From Chloroflexota bacterium (GTDB lineage Bacteria > Chloroflexota > Anaerolineae > Anaerolineales > Villigracilaceae): a DNA stretch of 56,046 nucleotides. Location of the stretch: positions 1 through 56,046 of the forward strand of contig VGNF01000002.1 of the NCBI GenBank assembly GCA_016866195.1, read 5' to 3'. Each line of letters begins with the position of its first letter. The stretch's first letter is position 1. The notes beneath the pieces were generated by a model that was given only the letters and a program-made list of their open reading frames with translations, did not search any database and had not been told where the DNA came from. Below are positions 44,684-52,663 of the stretch, piece after piece. The position numbers and the translations under genes are program-made.

Positions 44684-44755
44684 AGTCGAAGCGCATCATC
44701 CACGCTGTCCTTCGACTGCGGTCTCGATTTTCATCTCGACCTCCGCTCAGGACGA
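44684..44755. repeat. Imperfect palindrome between acsD and acsC
   Basis: AGTCGAAG (44684-44691) and CTTCGACT (44710-44717) are exact complements, and CTGAGCG near 44677 is complementary to CGCTCAG near 44749. It resembles common intergenic GAGCGAAGTCGAAG-type repeats. It nearly fills the 104-base gap. Confidence 0.5.
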
Positions 44756-44759
44756 AATC

Positions 44760-45704
44760 TTAGGCCATCACCAATTCTTCGATTGCGCTTTTCACACGTT
44801 TGACGGATTCGGGATGGCGCAGCACGATCACATCCGCGCCGGATTCAACCAGGGCCACGGCGGTCAGCGTCTCCCAGTGCACGGCGCGGGCTTTCCAGTC
44901 TCCCCAGGATTCCGGAACCCCCTCACCGACCTTGGATTCCTTCGCCTTCCAGGCCTCGAAACCGGGCGTGACGATCATGGGAAGCTGCGTCATGGAATCC
45001 CCTTGGAGCGCGGCCAGGCGCAGGCGTTCCATCACCGAGTAGCCGTACTCGATGCCGTATCCGAGCGCGCCGGTGGTCGGATCCATCAGGATTCGATCCG
45101 CGGGCAGGCCCATGTCGGTGATCAGGATGTTCAATTGCTTGGCGAGATTCACATCCATCGGCGTGCGCGCTTCAATGAGATGACCGTTAGCCATGGCAGT
45201 CGCCACAATGGTGCGGTAATTTTTATCTTCGCAGATGCCCAACACGAGCTTCTCGCCCTTGGCGGCTTCGGCCACGGGTACGAGAAGTTCATTGTCCTTT
45301 TCCGCCTGACCCGGCCCCCACACGATGAGAGGCAGACCGCTCGCGCTCAGGACGGATTTGACAGCCTTGACTGCGTCGTCGGGTGAATCAGCCAGCATCA
45401 ATGCCAGCACGATCAGGTCAGCGCCTGCCTCTTCGGCCTTCTTTGCCCATTTTGCAGGATCGTTCATCGCCTCGCCCCAGACCTCCGCCAGGAGCGGCGA
45501 CCAGTCTTCCGGTTTGCGCGATTTGATCTCGATGGCGATGGCGGGACTGTTGGGGGTCGGAGCCTCAAAGTGCAGGTAGGGCAGCGTGGTCTGGCCGCCG
45601 AGCGTGATGCTTTTTGCACGCGTTCCACCCTCCGCGGCGGTCGCGCCCAGGGTGATCTTCTTGATGCTGCCGGGCCACTTGTCTTTTGGGATGTCGATTG
45701 GCAT
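44760..45704 (-). CDS. acsD: Corrinoid/iron-sulfur protein small subunit
   Basis: 314 residues. A TIM-barrel CdhD/AcsD-type protein: IKKITLGATAAEGGTRAKSI, PAIAIEIKSRKPEDWSPLL, EAGADLIVLALMLADSP, LMDPTTGALGYGIEYGYSVM and TALVESGADV-like VALVESGADVIVLRHPE. It pairs with AcsC in methyl transfer. Confidence 0.94.
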   Translation of the reverse strand: MPIDIPKDKWPGSIKKITLGATAAEGGTRAKSITLGGQTTLPYLHFEAPTPNSPAIAIEIKSRKPEDWSPLLAEVWGEAMNDPAKWAKKAEEAGADLIVLALMLADSPDDAVKAVKSVLSASGLPLIVWGPGQAEKDNELLVPVAEAAKGEKLVLGICEDKNYRTIVATAMANGHLIEARTPMDVNLAKQLNILITDMGLPADRILMDPTTGALGYGIEYGYSVMERLRLAALQGDSMTQLPMIVTPGFEAWKAKESKVGEGVPESWGDWKARAVHWETLTAVALVESGADVIVLRHPESVKRVKSAIEELVMA

Positions 45705-45720
45705 GTTGTCTCCTTGTTCG

Positions 45721-45786
45721 AATGCAAGTACACGAGTAAACAGGTACGCAAGTCTGGCGAGGCGCGTTTACCTGTCTACGTGTCTA
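45721..45786. repeat. 8-bp periodic repeat between CBS gene and acsD
   Basis: AGTACACG, AGTAAACA, GGTACGCA and later TACCTGTC, TACGTGTC keep an 8-base period. Same composition and core (TACCTGT) as the tract at 43263-43340. Confidence 0.5.
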
Positions 45787-45797
45787 TTTTTGCGTGC

Positions 45798-46298
45798 TCA
45801 CCTCAACCCTGCCTTCCTCCTCGCTTCGTCCCTTCGTTCCACGAACTGCTGGATCGGTGATCTTCTTTCCGCGGCCAGGCCCAGATCCCTCAGATCGCCC
45901 TCATCCCGGGCTGCCATATGTCGCAGGATGTGGCGGTAGGAAAGAAAAGCTGCTGGATAGATAATCCCGGCGGAGTTATGCATCATGTAGGCGATGCGAA
46001 TCCCCCGGTCCTTCATCAGCTGCGCGGCAAGGTTCAACGGAAGGTCGGCATTCAGCTCGGGAATCCCCTCGCACATGATCTGCTCCGCGGTCAGCGCCTC
46101 AGATCCCTGCCTGCCATATATCCCGACCAATTCCTCCACGCCCACGACGCCGATTCCATGACCCTCCCGGTCAAGCACACACATGGCTTCCAGGTTATGG
46201 TCGAGCAGGAATTGCGCGATGTCCCTGACCGGCGTATCGCACTTGCAGGTGGGTACTCCGACAGTCATCAGGTCGCGGACGAGTTTTTGTTCACCCAT
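45798..46298 (-). CDS. CBS-domain-pair protein
   Basis: 166 residues. Two CBS motifs: VRDLMTVGVPTCKCDTPVRD with CVLDREGHGIGVVG, then EQIMCEGIPELNADLPLNLA with RIAYMMH. A C-terminal basic tail (about 130-166) follows. CBS pairs bind adenine nucleotides and sense energy state. It lies between bacterioferritin and acsD in the cluster, so it may tune the pathway to AMP/ATP. No catalytic domain is attached. Confidence 0.87.
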   Translation of the reverse strand: MGEQKLVRDLMTVGVPTCKCDTPVRDIAQFLLDHNLEAMCVLDREGHGIGVVGVEELVGIYGRQGSEALTAEQIMCEGIPELNADLPLNLAAQLMKDRGIRIAYMMHNSAGIIYPAAFLSYRHILRHMAARDEGDLRDLGLAAERRSPIQQFVERRDEARRKAGLR

Positions 46299-46352
46299 AA
46301 TTGCAGAAAAGTGGAACTCCCCAACCTGGAACGTTCCACTTTCCGAATTTCC

Positions 46353-46832
46353 TTATTCCCCAGCCTCTCCCGCCTGATTGCCAAGGTAGGTCTCCAGCCC
46401 CATTTGCTCGATCTGGACACGCTGTTTCTTGGCCCAGTCGTGATGCCCCTCCTCCATCTTGAGGATGTCGGTCAGCAGATCGCCGGTGGATTGGTCGCTC
46501 ACCTCTCCGGCAAGCTGGATGCCGGCGTTGTAGGCCTTGATCGCGCCCATTTCGGCTTCCTGGTCGTTGGTCACCATCTCCAGCACGGTCTTGCCGATCT
46601 TCATCGGGTTGAGGTTGGAGACGATCGGCGTGCCCTCCAGGAAGAGAATGCGCTGGATCAGCCACTCGGCGTGATGCATTTCATCCATGGCTTTCTTCTC
46701 GATGGCCTTGTGCAGTTTCTCGTAGCCCCAGTTGTCGCACATCTCGGAGTGCACCATGTACTGACTGATGGCGGTCAGTTCATCCGCCAGGAGGTCGTTC
46801 AAGACCTTGAGCAGCTTGTCATTGCCTTTCAT
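46353..46832 (-). CDS. bfr: Bacterioferritin
   Basis: 159 residues. All di-iron ligands are present at E. coli numbering: E18, E51, H54, E94, E127 and H130; the heme-ligating Met52 is also there (DEMHHAEWLIQRILFLEG). It stores iron as ferric mineral in a 24-mer. Placement between acsB and the CBS gene suggests iron supply or oxidative protection for the Fe-S and Ni-Fe-S enzymes. Confidence 0.95.
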   Translation of the reverse strand: MKGNDKLLKVLNDLLADELTAISQYMVHSEMCDNWGYEKLHKAIEKKAMDEMHHAEWLIQRILFLEGTPIVSNLNPMKIGKTVLEMVTNDQEAEMGAIKAYNAGIQLAGEVSDQSTGDLLTDILKMEEGHHDWAKKQRVQIEQMGLETYLGNQAGEAGE

Positions 46833-46909
46833 GTTGTTGATCCTTTCTTCCGAAGCAAATCACGATTCATTCGTTTGATCGCGGCAGGGCCTTCCGCTTA
46901 AATATAAAT

Positions 46910-46941
46910 GGGGATTGGGATTGGACAGTATCCCAATCCCC
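46910..46941 (-). terminator. Hairpin terminator after acsB
   Basis: GGGGATTGGGAT and ATCCCAATCCCC (12 bp) with an eight-base loop lie 24 bases past the acsB stop; on the minus strand ATTTATATTTA follows. It probably ends or attenuates the HMA-cooS-acsB transcript, so bfr and downstream genes may have their own promoter. Confidence 0.65.
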
Positions 46942-46965
46942 TTGTTGTTGTCAACCGGCCATGGC

Positions 46966-49287
46966 CTAGAACATCGGCTCCATGGCGATGGCGGGATGGT
47001 TGTGTGCCTCCAGCCAGGCGAGCAGTTCTTCCACCGTGCTCACATTGCGCTCATCGGCGATCCTGTCCATGAAGTCCGGGTCGCCCTCGCGTGTGCAAAT
47101 GGCCTTGAACTCGTCGGCCATGCTGTTCTTCAGCACCGAGGACATCCACACCACGCGCTTGAAGCCACCGTCGGAGGAGATGAACTTGGGGCTGATCAGG
47201 TAAAACTTGCCCACGCCCATCACGCCGGGGGTTTGCATGCCGCCGCCCGCGATGCCGGCCAGGGTCGAGAAGGTCATGCCGGCCGGGGTCATGGCGGTAT
47301 CCTCGCGCGAGACCACCATCACACCGTTGGCTTCGGGAATGAGCATGACGATGCATTCGAAACAGCCGCAGGCCGTCATCGGATTCTCCATGATGGAGTA
47401 CATCGAGACTTCCTGCACCACGCCGTGCGAACCGATCTTGGCGTAGTCGTTGGTCCCCTCCCAGTAGCCCTTGCGCATGTCGAGGGATTTGCCCAGCTTG
47501 ATCGGCTGATTCGGTCCGGTCGGATTGATGCTGAACGAGGCTTTGCAGTCCAGCCAGTTATATGCGCCGCACAGACCGAGCCGCTCGGGGGAGACGACGC
47601 AGACGTGATTCGGCGCAAAGGACTGGCACAGCGTGCACGAATAGAATTCGTCCACCTTGTCGTCTGTCAGGTCGGCCAGGCGCTTGTTGCGGAAGTCATA
47701 GGCTGTTCGCGCCTTCTCCAGCCATTCGGCGTGCAGTTTCGGATCGGTCACGACCGTCACTTGAACCTTGTCCACGATGGCGCCGAAGTCCTCGTGGAAG
47801 CGGGCGTGCAGGATCCTGCCGAAGTGCTCGAGGTTGAATCCCTTGTCGGCCGCCGCGTTTGAGATGCGGATCCAGGCGATGTCGCGCTGACCGACGTGCT
47901 GAATGCCGCTGGCGCCGTTGACGAAGTAGTGCACCTGTCGCTCGAGCACCGGCTCGAAATCCTGCTGCATCTGGCGGCCGGCGACCTGGATGACGATCCC
48001 CAGATCCGTCGACCCCTGCGGATCCACCTTGGAAAAATCCGGTCCGATTACGTCGATCTTGCCGTCTGTGACCTCATCCAGCTTGGCCATGTACAGGTAT
48101 TCGAAGGCGCGGCTGTACTTGCCGCCGAACTCCACGCGCAGGTCCGCCTTGCGGACGACCTCACCTTCGAACGCGGAACCGTACGGCACGGGTACATCCA
48201 CGTTCGAGACCTTCACCTTAACGCCGCGCACCTCGATGCATTTTTGAACGAGACGTTCCGCCCGTTCGAGATCGTCCCTGCCTTCGATCTGATTGAACGG
48301 CATGGATACGACATGCTCGTAGGTCGTCACGCCGGTCGGTAAAATTTCGGGGATGACCGTGTCCGCGATTACAGGAAAGCCGAAGTTGATCGCGCCCGCG
48401 GCTGCCGCGTATTTCAGATCATCCACTTCGCCGAGCGCCAGCACGAAAGCGAAGACGCGTTCCTTGTTGTAGAGCAGGATCTCTCGCGACATGCCGGGTT
48501 TGAGACCGCCGAACGTAAGTGCGGAGCGGGTGGCGAAGCCCAGCGCGTAAATGGCGGAAATCGTGTCCGTGCCGAAGGGGACGGTGTAGGTGTCGTACCC
48601 CAGTTCCACGCCCTCCTCCTGCAGTTGATGGATGATGCTCCGCCCGTTCACGTTGCCGGAGAGGAAGGTCAGAATGTTGCGGCGCTGCAGCTCGCGCACC
48701 AGTTTGACCGCCACTTCGTTGGATTTGGCGCATCCGACGATGGCAGCAAAGCCGGGCATGCGGCCGTCCACAAGTTGAATGCCCCAGGAACGGAGTTGGA
48801 TATCGTCGATCGGTCCGTTAAGATGACCGTCATTCCCCTCACCCCCATCCCCTCTCCCATTGGGAGAGGGGGAAGAGGTGAGGGACGCGTCGGGGCTGGT
48901 GAACGAGGTCCCTCCCGCGAGCTTGAATCCGGGCAGCGGCTCGGGCTGCAGGCTGTAGACAAAGCGCACCGCTTCGATGGTTTCGGCCGCGAGCAGGGTG
49001 GCCATCCCGGAATCGAGGGTCTCGCCGAGGTAGGGAGTCCACTTGGCGTTGGCAGGCAGAGGATGTAGCATATCCCGCGCCTGCTTCATCACCGGCTGGA
49101 GGTCGCCGAGTTTTTCCACCGACCTGCCCGTCATGCCGAGGATGGTCGGCAGGTAATACGCCGTGTTCGGGAACGAAACGGGCGTGTCGGGACCTTTATC
49201 CCCGAGGGCTTTCGTCAGCATGACCTCGGCTTCGGTGACGAGCGCGTTCGCGCCGCGGATGGCTCTGGTTGCGATGTATCGTGACAT
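46966..49287 (-). CDS. acsB: Acetyl-CoA synthase, bacterial type
   Basis: 773 residues, about 44 longer than Moorella AcsB. The A-cluster is complete: C551, C554, C563 and C573 hold the [4Fe-4S], and C640-G641-C642 binds the distal nickel; spacing is identical to C506/509/518/528 and 595/597 of Moorella with an offset of 45. Bacterial N-terminal domain, which contacts CooS, is present. It joins CO, the methyl from AcsCD and CoA. Residues about 135-151 are encoded by an intergenic-type palindrome (see repeat at 48837), which accounts for part of the extra length. Ten bases follow cooS. Confidence 0.96.
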   Translation of the reverse strand: MSRYIATRAIRGANALVTEAEVMLTKALGDKGPDTPVSFPNTAYYLPTILGMTGRSVEKLGDLQPVMKQARDMLHPLPANAKWTPYLGETLDSGMATLLAAETIEAVRFVYSLQPEPLPGFKLAGGTSFTSPDASLTSSPSPNGRGDGGEGNDGHLNGPIDDIQLRSWGIQLVDGRMPGFAAIVGCAKSNEVAVKLVRELQRRNILTFLSGNVNGRSIIHQLQEEGVELGYDTYTVPFGTDTISAIYALGFATRSALTFGGLKPGMSREILLYNKERVFAFVLALGEVDDLKYAAAAGAINFGFPVIADTVIPEILPTGVTTYEHVVSMPFNQIEGRDDLERAERLVQKCIEVRGVKVKVSNVDVPVPYGSAFEGEVVRKADLRVEFGGKYSRAFEYLYMAKLDEVTDGKIDVIGPDFSKVDPQGSTDLGIVIQVAGRQMQQDFEPVLERQVHYFVNGASGIQHVGQRDIAWIRISNAAADKGFNLEHFGRILHARFHEDFGAIVDKVQVTVVTDPKLHAEWLEKARTAYDFRNKRLADLTDDKVDEFYSCTLCQSFAPNHVCVVSPERLGLCGAYNWLDCKASFSINPTGPNQPIKLGKSLDMRKGYWEGTNDYAKIGSHGVVQEVSMYSIMENPMTACGCFECIVMLIPEANGVMVVSREDTAMTPAGMTFSTLAGIAGGGMQTPGVMGVGKFYLISPKFISSDGGFKRVVWMSSVLKNSMADEFKAICTREGDPDFMDRIADERNVSTVEELLAWLEAHNHPAIAMEPMF
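48837..48883. repeat. Palindromic element inserted in frame within acsB
   Basis: CCTCAC (48837-48842) and GTGAGG (48878-48883) enclose CCCCTCTCCC-ATT-GGGAGAGGGG (48849-48871). This is the familiar intergenic palindrome of many bacterial genomes. Here it is translated as part of TSSPSPNGRGDGGEG, a low-complexity loop, with the frame kept. Confidence 0.85.
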
Positions 49288-49297
49288 GGTTGTTCTC

Positions 49298-51316
49298 CTA
49301 GTCTGCGGCTACTCCATAGATCGCTTCGCGTTTCGTCGCGAGCGGCAGGGCCTCGAGCTCGCGCATCTTCGCGTCGCCGGAGCGGCCGAAGCGGTTCGGG
49401 TCGTATTCCGGCAGGCCGAGCGCGGCCCGCTTCTTGTCGATGTGCGCCAGCGTGGCCTCGATCATCTTTTGCGGATCGGGGATGAACTCCAGCTTGCCGC
49501 CGTATAGTTTTTCCCAGCCTTCGCTGATGTACTTGAGCACCGCGTCGCTGTCGGAAACGCGATCGGGCATGCCGCTGATCGGCGAAGCGCCACCGAAGAT
49601 CACATACGCGCCGCTCGCCACGCAGTAGGCGGCGATCGCCAGCGCCTTTTCACTCATCCATTCCGGAGCCAGACCGACCGCGGGGATCTGATCGATGTCG
49701 TCGCCCAATCCGCCTTCCTCGGCCATTTGCGTCAGGACGGTCAGGATGCGGGTGTTGTCCACGCAGGAACCCATGTGCAGGACTGGTGGGATGCCGACTG
49801 TCTCGCACACCTCGCGCAGGCCGTTCCCCACCTCGCTCAAGCCCGCCTCTCCAAGCAGCAGACCCAGCTTGCCCGCGGCGATCGCGCCGCAGCCGGTCTG
49901 CACCACCAGCACATCCTGTTTGAGCAGTTCCTTGACCACCTTGTTGTGCAGGTAATCCTGCGAGGAGCGCGGGTTGTTGCAGCCGACGATGGCGGCCACT
50001 CCGCGGATGCGTCCGGTCATGATGGCATCGTTCAACGGGCGGAATGAGGCGCGGTAGGAGCCGCCCAGCATGTAATTGATGTACTCATGCGAGAACCCGG
50101 GGATGACATCCTCCTTGATCTGGGGGATGCGCGTCTTGCCCTGGTCGCGATTGGCGAAGTTGTCGATGGCGGTCTTAAGGATCTCCTTGGCGATGGTCAG
50201 GGCTTTGTGTTCGTCGAACTCGATGTGCGTGGCGCCCTTGATGCGCACCTTTGGGGAGGTCGTGATGATCTTGGTATGGAAGTTCTGCGCCAGCCCGACC
50301 AGCGCCTGCATGATGCACTGCACATCCACGACCATGGCTTCGACCGCGCCGGTCATGATCGAGAGCTCCTGGTGCAGGAAGTTGCCCGCGGCGGGAATGC
50401 CCTGCCGCATCAGGATCTCGTTGGCGGTGCAGCAAATGCCGGAAAGTTGAATGCCCTTGGCTCCGGCCGCCCGGGCGTACTCGAGGATATCCGGGGACTG
50501 GGAGGCCGCCACGAGCATTTCGCTCATGGAAGGCTCATGCCCGTGCACGACTATGTTGACCATGTCTTCTTTAATTACGCCGAGGTTGGCCTGCCCGAGA
50601 ATAGGGGCGGGTGTTCCGAACAGGATGTCGGAGATATCGGTGGCGATCATCGAGCCGCCCCAGCCGTCGGCCAGGGAGGTGCGCACGGCATGGTTCAGGA
50701 TGTGCGCCGGATCCTGGTCGTCCCCGATGTGCGTGCGGTGCAGCGCCTCGACCACCTCGCGGTCCACGCCGCGCGGCCAGATCTTTTGTTCGCGCCACAA
50801 CTGCTGTCTCTTTTTGGGAGCACGGATGGCCGGCAGGATCTCGCCCTGCTGCTGGCCAAACTGGGCGATGTAGTGATCGGCCAGATCGGCGGCGATTTCT
50901 TCCGGCGAGCGGCCTTCGATCTTGATGTCGTATTTGGATGCGACCGTCCGCAGTTTGGCAACATCGCGGATGCTGTATCCCTCAGCCTCCCCGTTGGCGG
51001 TGGCCTTTAATAGGAAAGCCATGTCGCGGCCGTGGTCGGAGTGCGCTGCGCTGCCGGCGGCGATGGCGCGCGTCAGGTTGCGCGCTTGGATGGTGTCCAG
51101 GGTCGCGCCGCACACGCCCACCTCCCCGTTCTTGGTCAGCCGGCACGGACCCATGCCGCACTGCTTGCAGCACATCCCCGCGCCGCCGATGTTGCACGGA
51201 ACCATGTTGTCGGCTCTTGTAAATGCGGTCCCGATCCCAAGCTCCTCCGCGCGGATCAGCATCTGCTGTGCGGCCGGGTCGGTCGAATAATCGTTGATCT
51301 CGCGTTTCTTAGCCAT
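49298..51316 (-). CDS. cooS: Anaerobic Ni-Fe-S carbon monoxide dehydrogenase catalytic subunit
   Basis: 672 residues. D-cluster C41 and C49; B-cluster C50, C53, C58 and C69 (MCCKQCGMGPC...GVCG). C-cluster ligands appear in SGICCTANEI, VGCNNPRSS, TGCGAIAAGKLG, MGSCVDNTR and AYCVASGAYVIFGG. It interconverts CO2 and CO and passes CO through the tunnel to AcsB, playing the AcsA role. Fourteen bases follow the HMA-like gene. Confidence 0.96.
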   Translation of the reverse strand: MAKKREINDYSTDPAAQQMLIRAEELGIGTAFTRADNMVPCNIGGAGMCCKQCGMGPCRLTKNGEVGVCGATLDTIQARNLTRAIAAGSAAHSDHGRDMAFLLKATANGEAEGYSIRDVAKLRTVASKYDIKIEGRSPEEIAADLADHYIAQFGQQQGEILPAIRAPKKRQQLWREQKIWPRGVDREVVEALHRTHIGDDQDPAHILNHAVRTSLADGWGGSMIATDISDILFGTPAPILGQANLGVIKEDMVNIVVHGHEPSMSEMLVAASQSPDILEYARAAGAKGIQLSGICCTANEILMRQGIPAAGNFLHQELSIMTGAVEAMVVDVQCIMQALVGLAQNFHTKIITTSPKVRIKGATHIEFDEHKALTIAKEILKTAIDNFANRDQGKTRIPQIKEDVIPGFSHEYINYMLGGSYRASFRPLNDAIMTGRIRGVAAIVGCNNPRSSQDYLHNKVVKELLKQDVLVVQTGCGAIAAGKLGLLLGEAGLSEVGNGLREVCETVGIPPVLHMGSCVDNTRILTVLTQMAEEGGLGDDIDQIPAVGLAPEWMSEKALAIAAYCVASGAYVIFGGASPISGMPDRVSDSDAVLKYISEGWEKLYGGKLEFIPDPQKMIEATLAHIDKKRAALGLPEYDPNRFGRSGDAKMRELEALPLATKREAIYGVAAD

Positions 51317-51330
51317 CCTGTACCTCCAAA

Positions 51331-51717
51331 TTATTCCTCAGTATGTTTGATGGGACCAAGCCCCGGGCAGGGCCAGAGCGGACGGCCGTTGGTTTTTACT
51401 TGCTGGGCAAAGGAAACGGTTCCTTTGACGGTTTCGTACACGGCCGTATGGCGGAAAATTCCATCCCCCTCCCTTTTCTCCACGGCAACACCCGTTTCAG
51501 CCAGCACCGGGATCTCACCGAGATAGCCGGCCGCTTCCAGGCTTTGTGTGATTTGTTTGACATCCGTTTTCTTTGGATCGAAGGTGACCTCGATCACCTG
51601 GAACGCACTGCTGGCGTACACATCGCTGACCCCCGGAACTTCCATCAGAATGCGCCGCACTTCGCTGACGTGATGATCTCCGAACAATGCGGGCGCCTCG
51701 AAGGTTTTGGTCTCCAT
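51331..51717 (-). CDS. HMA-fold protein without CxxC, upstream of cooS
   Basis: 128 residues from the ATG at 51717 (GGAGG upstream). Residues about 10-70 fit the heavy-metal-associated ferredoxin-like fold: VSEVRRILMEVPGVSDVYAS and DPKKTDVKQITQSLEAAGYL. The metal loop lacks the usual CxxC; it reads LFGDHHVSEV, with two His. The rest is unlike known HMA proteins and contains one Cys (LWPCPGLGP). First gene of the CODH/ACS transcript. A nickel or iron handling role is attractive but unproven. Confidence 0.72.
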   Translation of the reverse strand: METKTFEAPALFGDHHVSEVRRILMEVPGVSDVYASSAFQVIEVTFDPKKTDVKQITQSLEAAGYLGEIPVLAETGVAVEKREGDGIFRHTAVYETVKGTVSFAQQVKTNGRPLWPCPGLGPIKHTEE

Positions 51718-51980
51718 GCTTCCTCCTAGATGCAAGCGGTGTTAAACAACTTAAGGCCTCTTCAGGAGAGGGAAATTTCAGTAAAATCATTCTAGCACCA
51801 GGCACTTTATCCCACTTGTGCCTATTGTCACAGGAAACTCGGATAAATGTTATAACCGTCCTCCAATTTGAGGAAGAATGCCCGATTTCCTAATTTGGGT
51901 TGCGTTGTAAGATTTGATAGGGATGTTGGAGGCCGCCTTGGTCTCCTGAATTGCACGATTAATTCTAATGAGCGTGAAGG
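51718..51980. promoter_or_regulatory. Divergent promoter region of CODH/ACS and maturation operons
   Basis: No gene seen. AGGCAC (51800-51805) and GTGCCT (51818-51823) form an inverted repeat with a 12-base spacer. On the minus strand TAGAAT (51794-51789) is a possible -10 box for the cooS operon. No cobalamin or other riboswitch is recognisable. A shared operator at the inverted repeat would be a natural control point. Confidence 0.35.
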
Positions 51981-52634
51981 ATGCCGGATTTCAGCCCAAA
52001 TTGGAGACCCTTTTGCCTTGAGCAAGCCGCCCGCCCGCTGGCCGACCGCGCCGATGAACTGAGGGCGGAGCTGCAGTTGCGGGACCCGTGCCAGGTCGCG
52101 GCGAACAGCGGAGTTACCTTGATCGATCTGGGTTCCGGCCGCGGCGAATTGCACATTCCCTTTTGGGATAAGGTGTACACATTTTCCTGGCCGGAGCTGA
52201 TCTGCTCCGAAGAGCAGGTGCTTCTTCCGGCGTTTCAACAAACCTTGCTGCTGTATTATCTGAACACCGCCGACGGCGCACCCGCCACGGGAAGATGGGT
52301 TTCCTTTGCGGATCTACCGGGAGGGCGCTTCTACCACCCGGCCTTTCAAGGGTATTCCGGCGACGAGGTTGTGAAGGCATTTGGTGTTGACTTGGATTCC
52401 TTTCGACGGGCCTGTCGTTCGGCCGGAGGCTGTGAGATTGCACGCGGGGACGCCTCCTTTCTATTTATAGCCCTGCCTCGCCTGTCCCTGATGATGACCT
52501 ACTGGCTTGGTGATGAAGATTTTCCATCCTCCTGCAAGGTCCTGTTCGATGAGTCAGCCTGTCATTATCTTCCCATCGATGGGTGCGCGCTGATGGGCAG
52601 CAATCTGGTGCGGCGATTGCTGCACCCGGTTTAG
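51981..52634 (+). CDS. DUF3786 family protein
   Basis: 217 residues. Features of DUF3786: a LIDLGSGRGELHIPFWDKVY strand set, RWVSFADLPGGRFYHPAFQG, and the LPRLSLMMTYWLGDEDFP to ILFDESACHYLPIDGCALMG-like ending (here VLFDESACHYLPIDGCALMG). The family occurs beside CODH and corrinoid genes in anaerobes, and this copy heads the operon with two CooC-type ATPases. Its biochemical role is unknown; metallocentre assembly is the best guess. Confidence 0.8.
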   Translation: MPDFSPNWRPFCLEQAARPLADRADELRAELQLRDPCQVAANSGVTLIDLGSGRGELHIPFWDKVYTFSWPELICSEEQVLLPAFQQTLLLYYLNTADGAPATGRWVSFADLPGGRFYHPAFQGYSGDEVVKAFGVDLDSFRRACRSAGGCEIARGDASFLFIALPRLSLMMTYWLGDEDFPSSCKVLFDESACHYLPIDGCALMGSNLVRRLLHPV

Positions 52635-52663
52635 AATCGAGACCTGGAAACCTGGAGAAGGCT

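Noticed and set aside
40275-45786. CRISPR arrays in the repeat-bearing acs gaps
   Set aside because: Repeat units are 8 or 14 bases with no spacers of 30-40 bases, and no cas genes are present.
51718-51980. Cobalamin riboswitch upstream of the CODH/ACS operon
   Set aside because: The B12-box type conserved motif is not seen on either strand; only a short inverted repeat is there.
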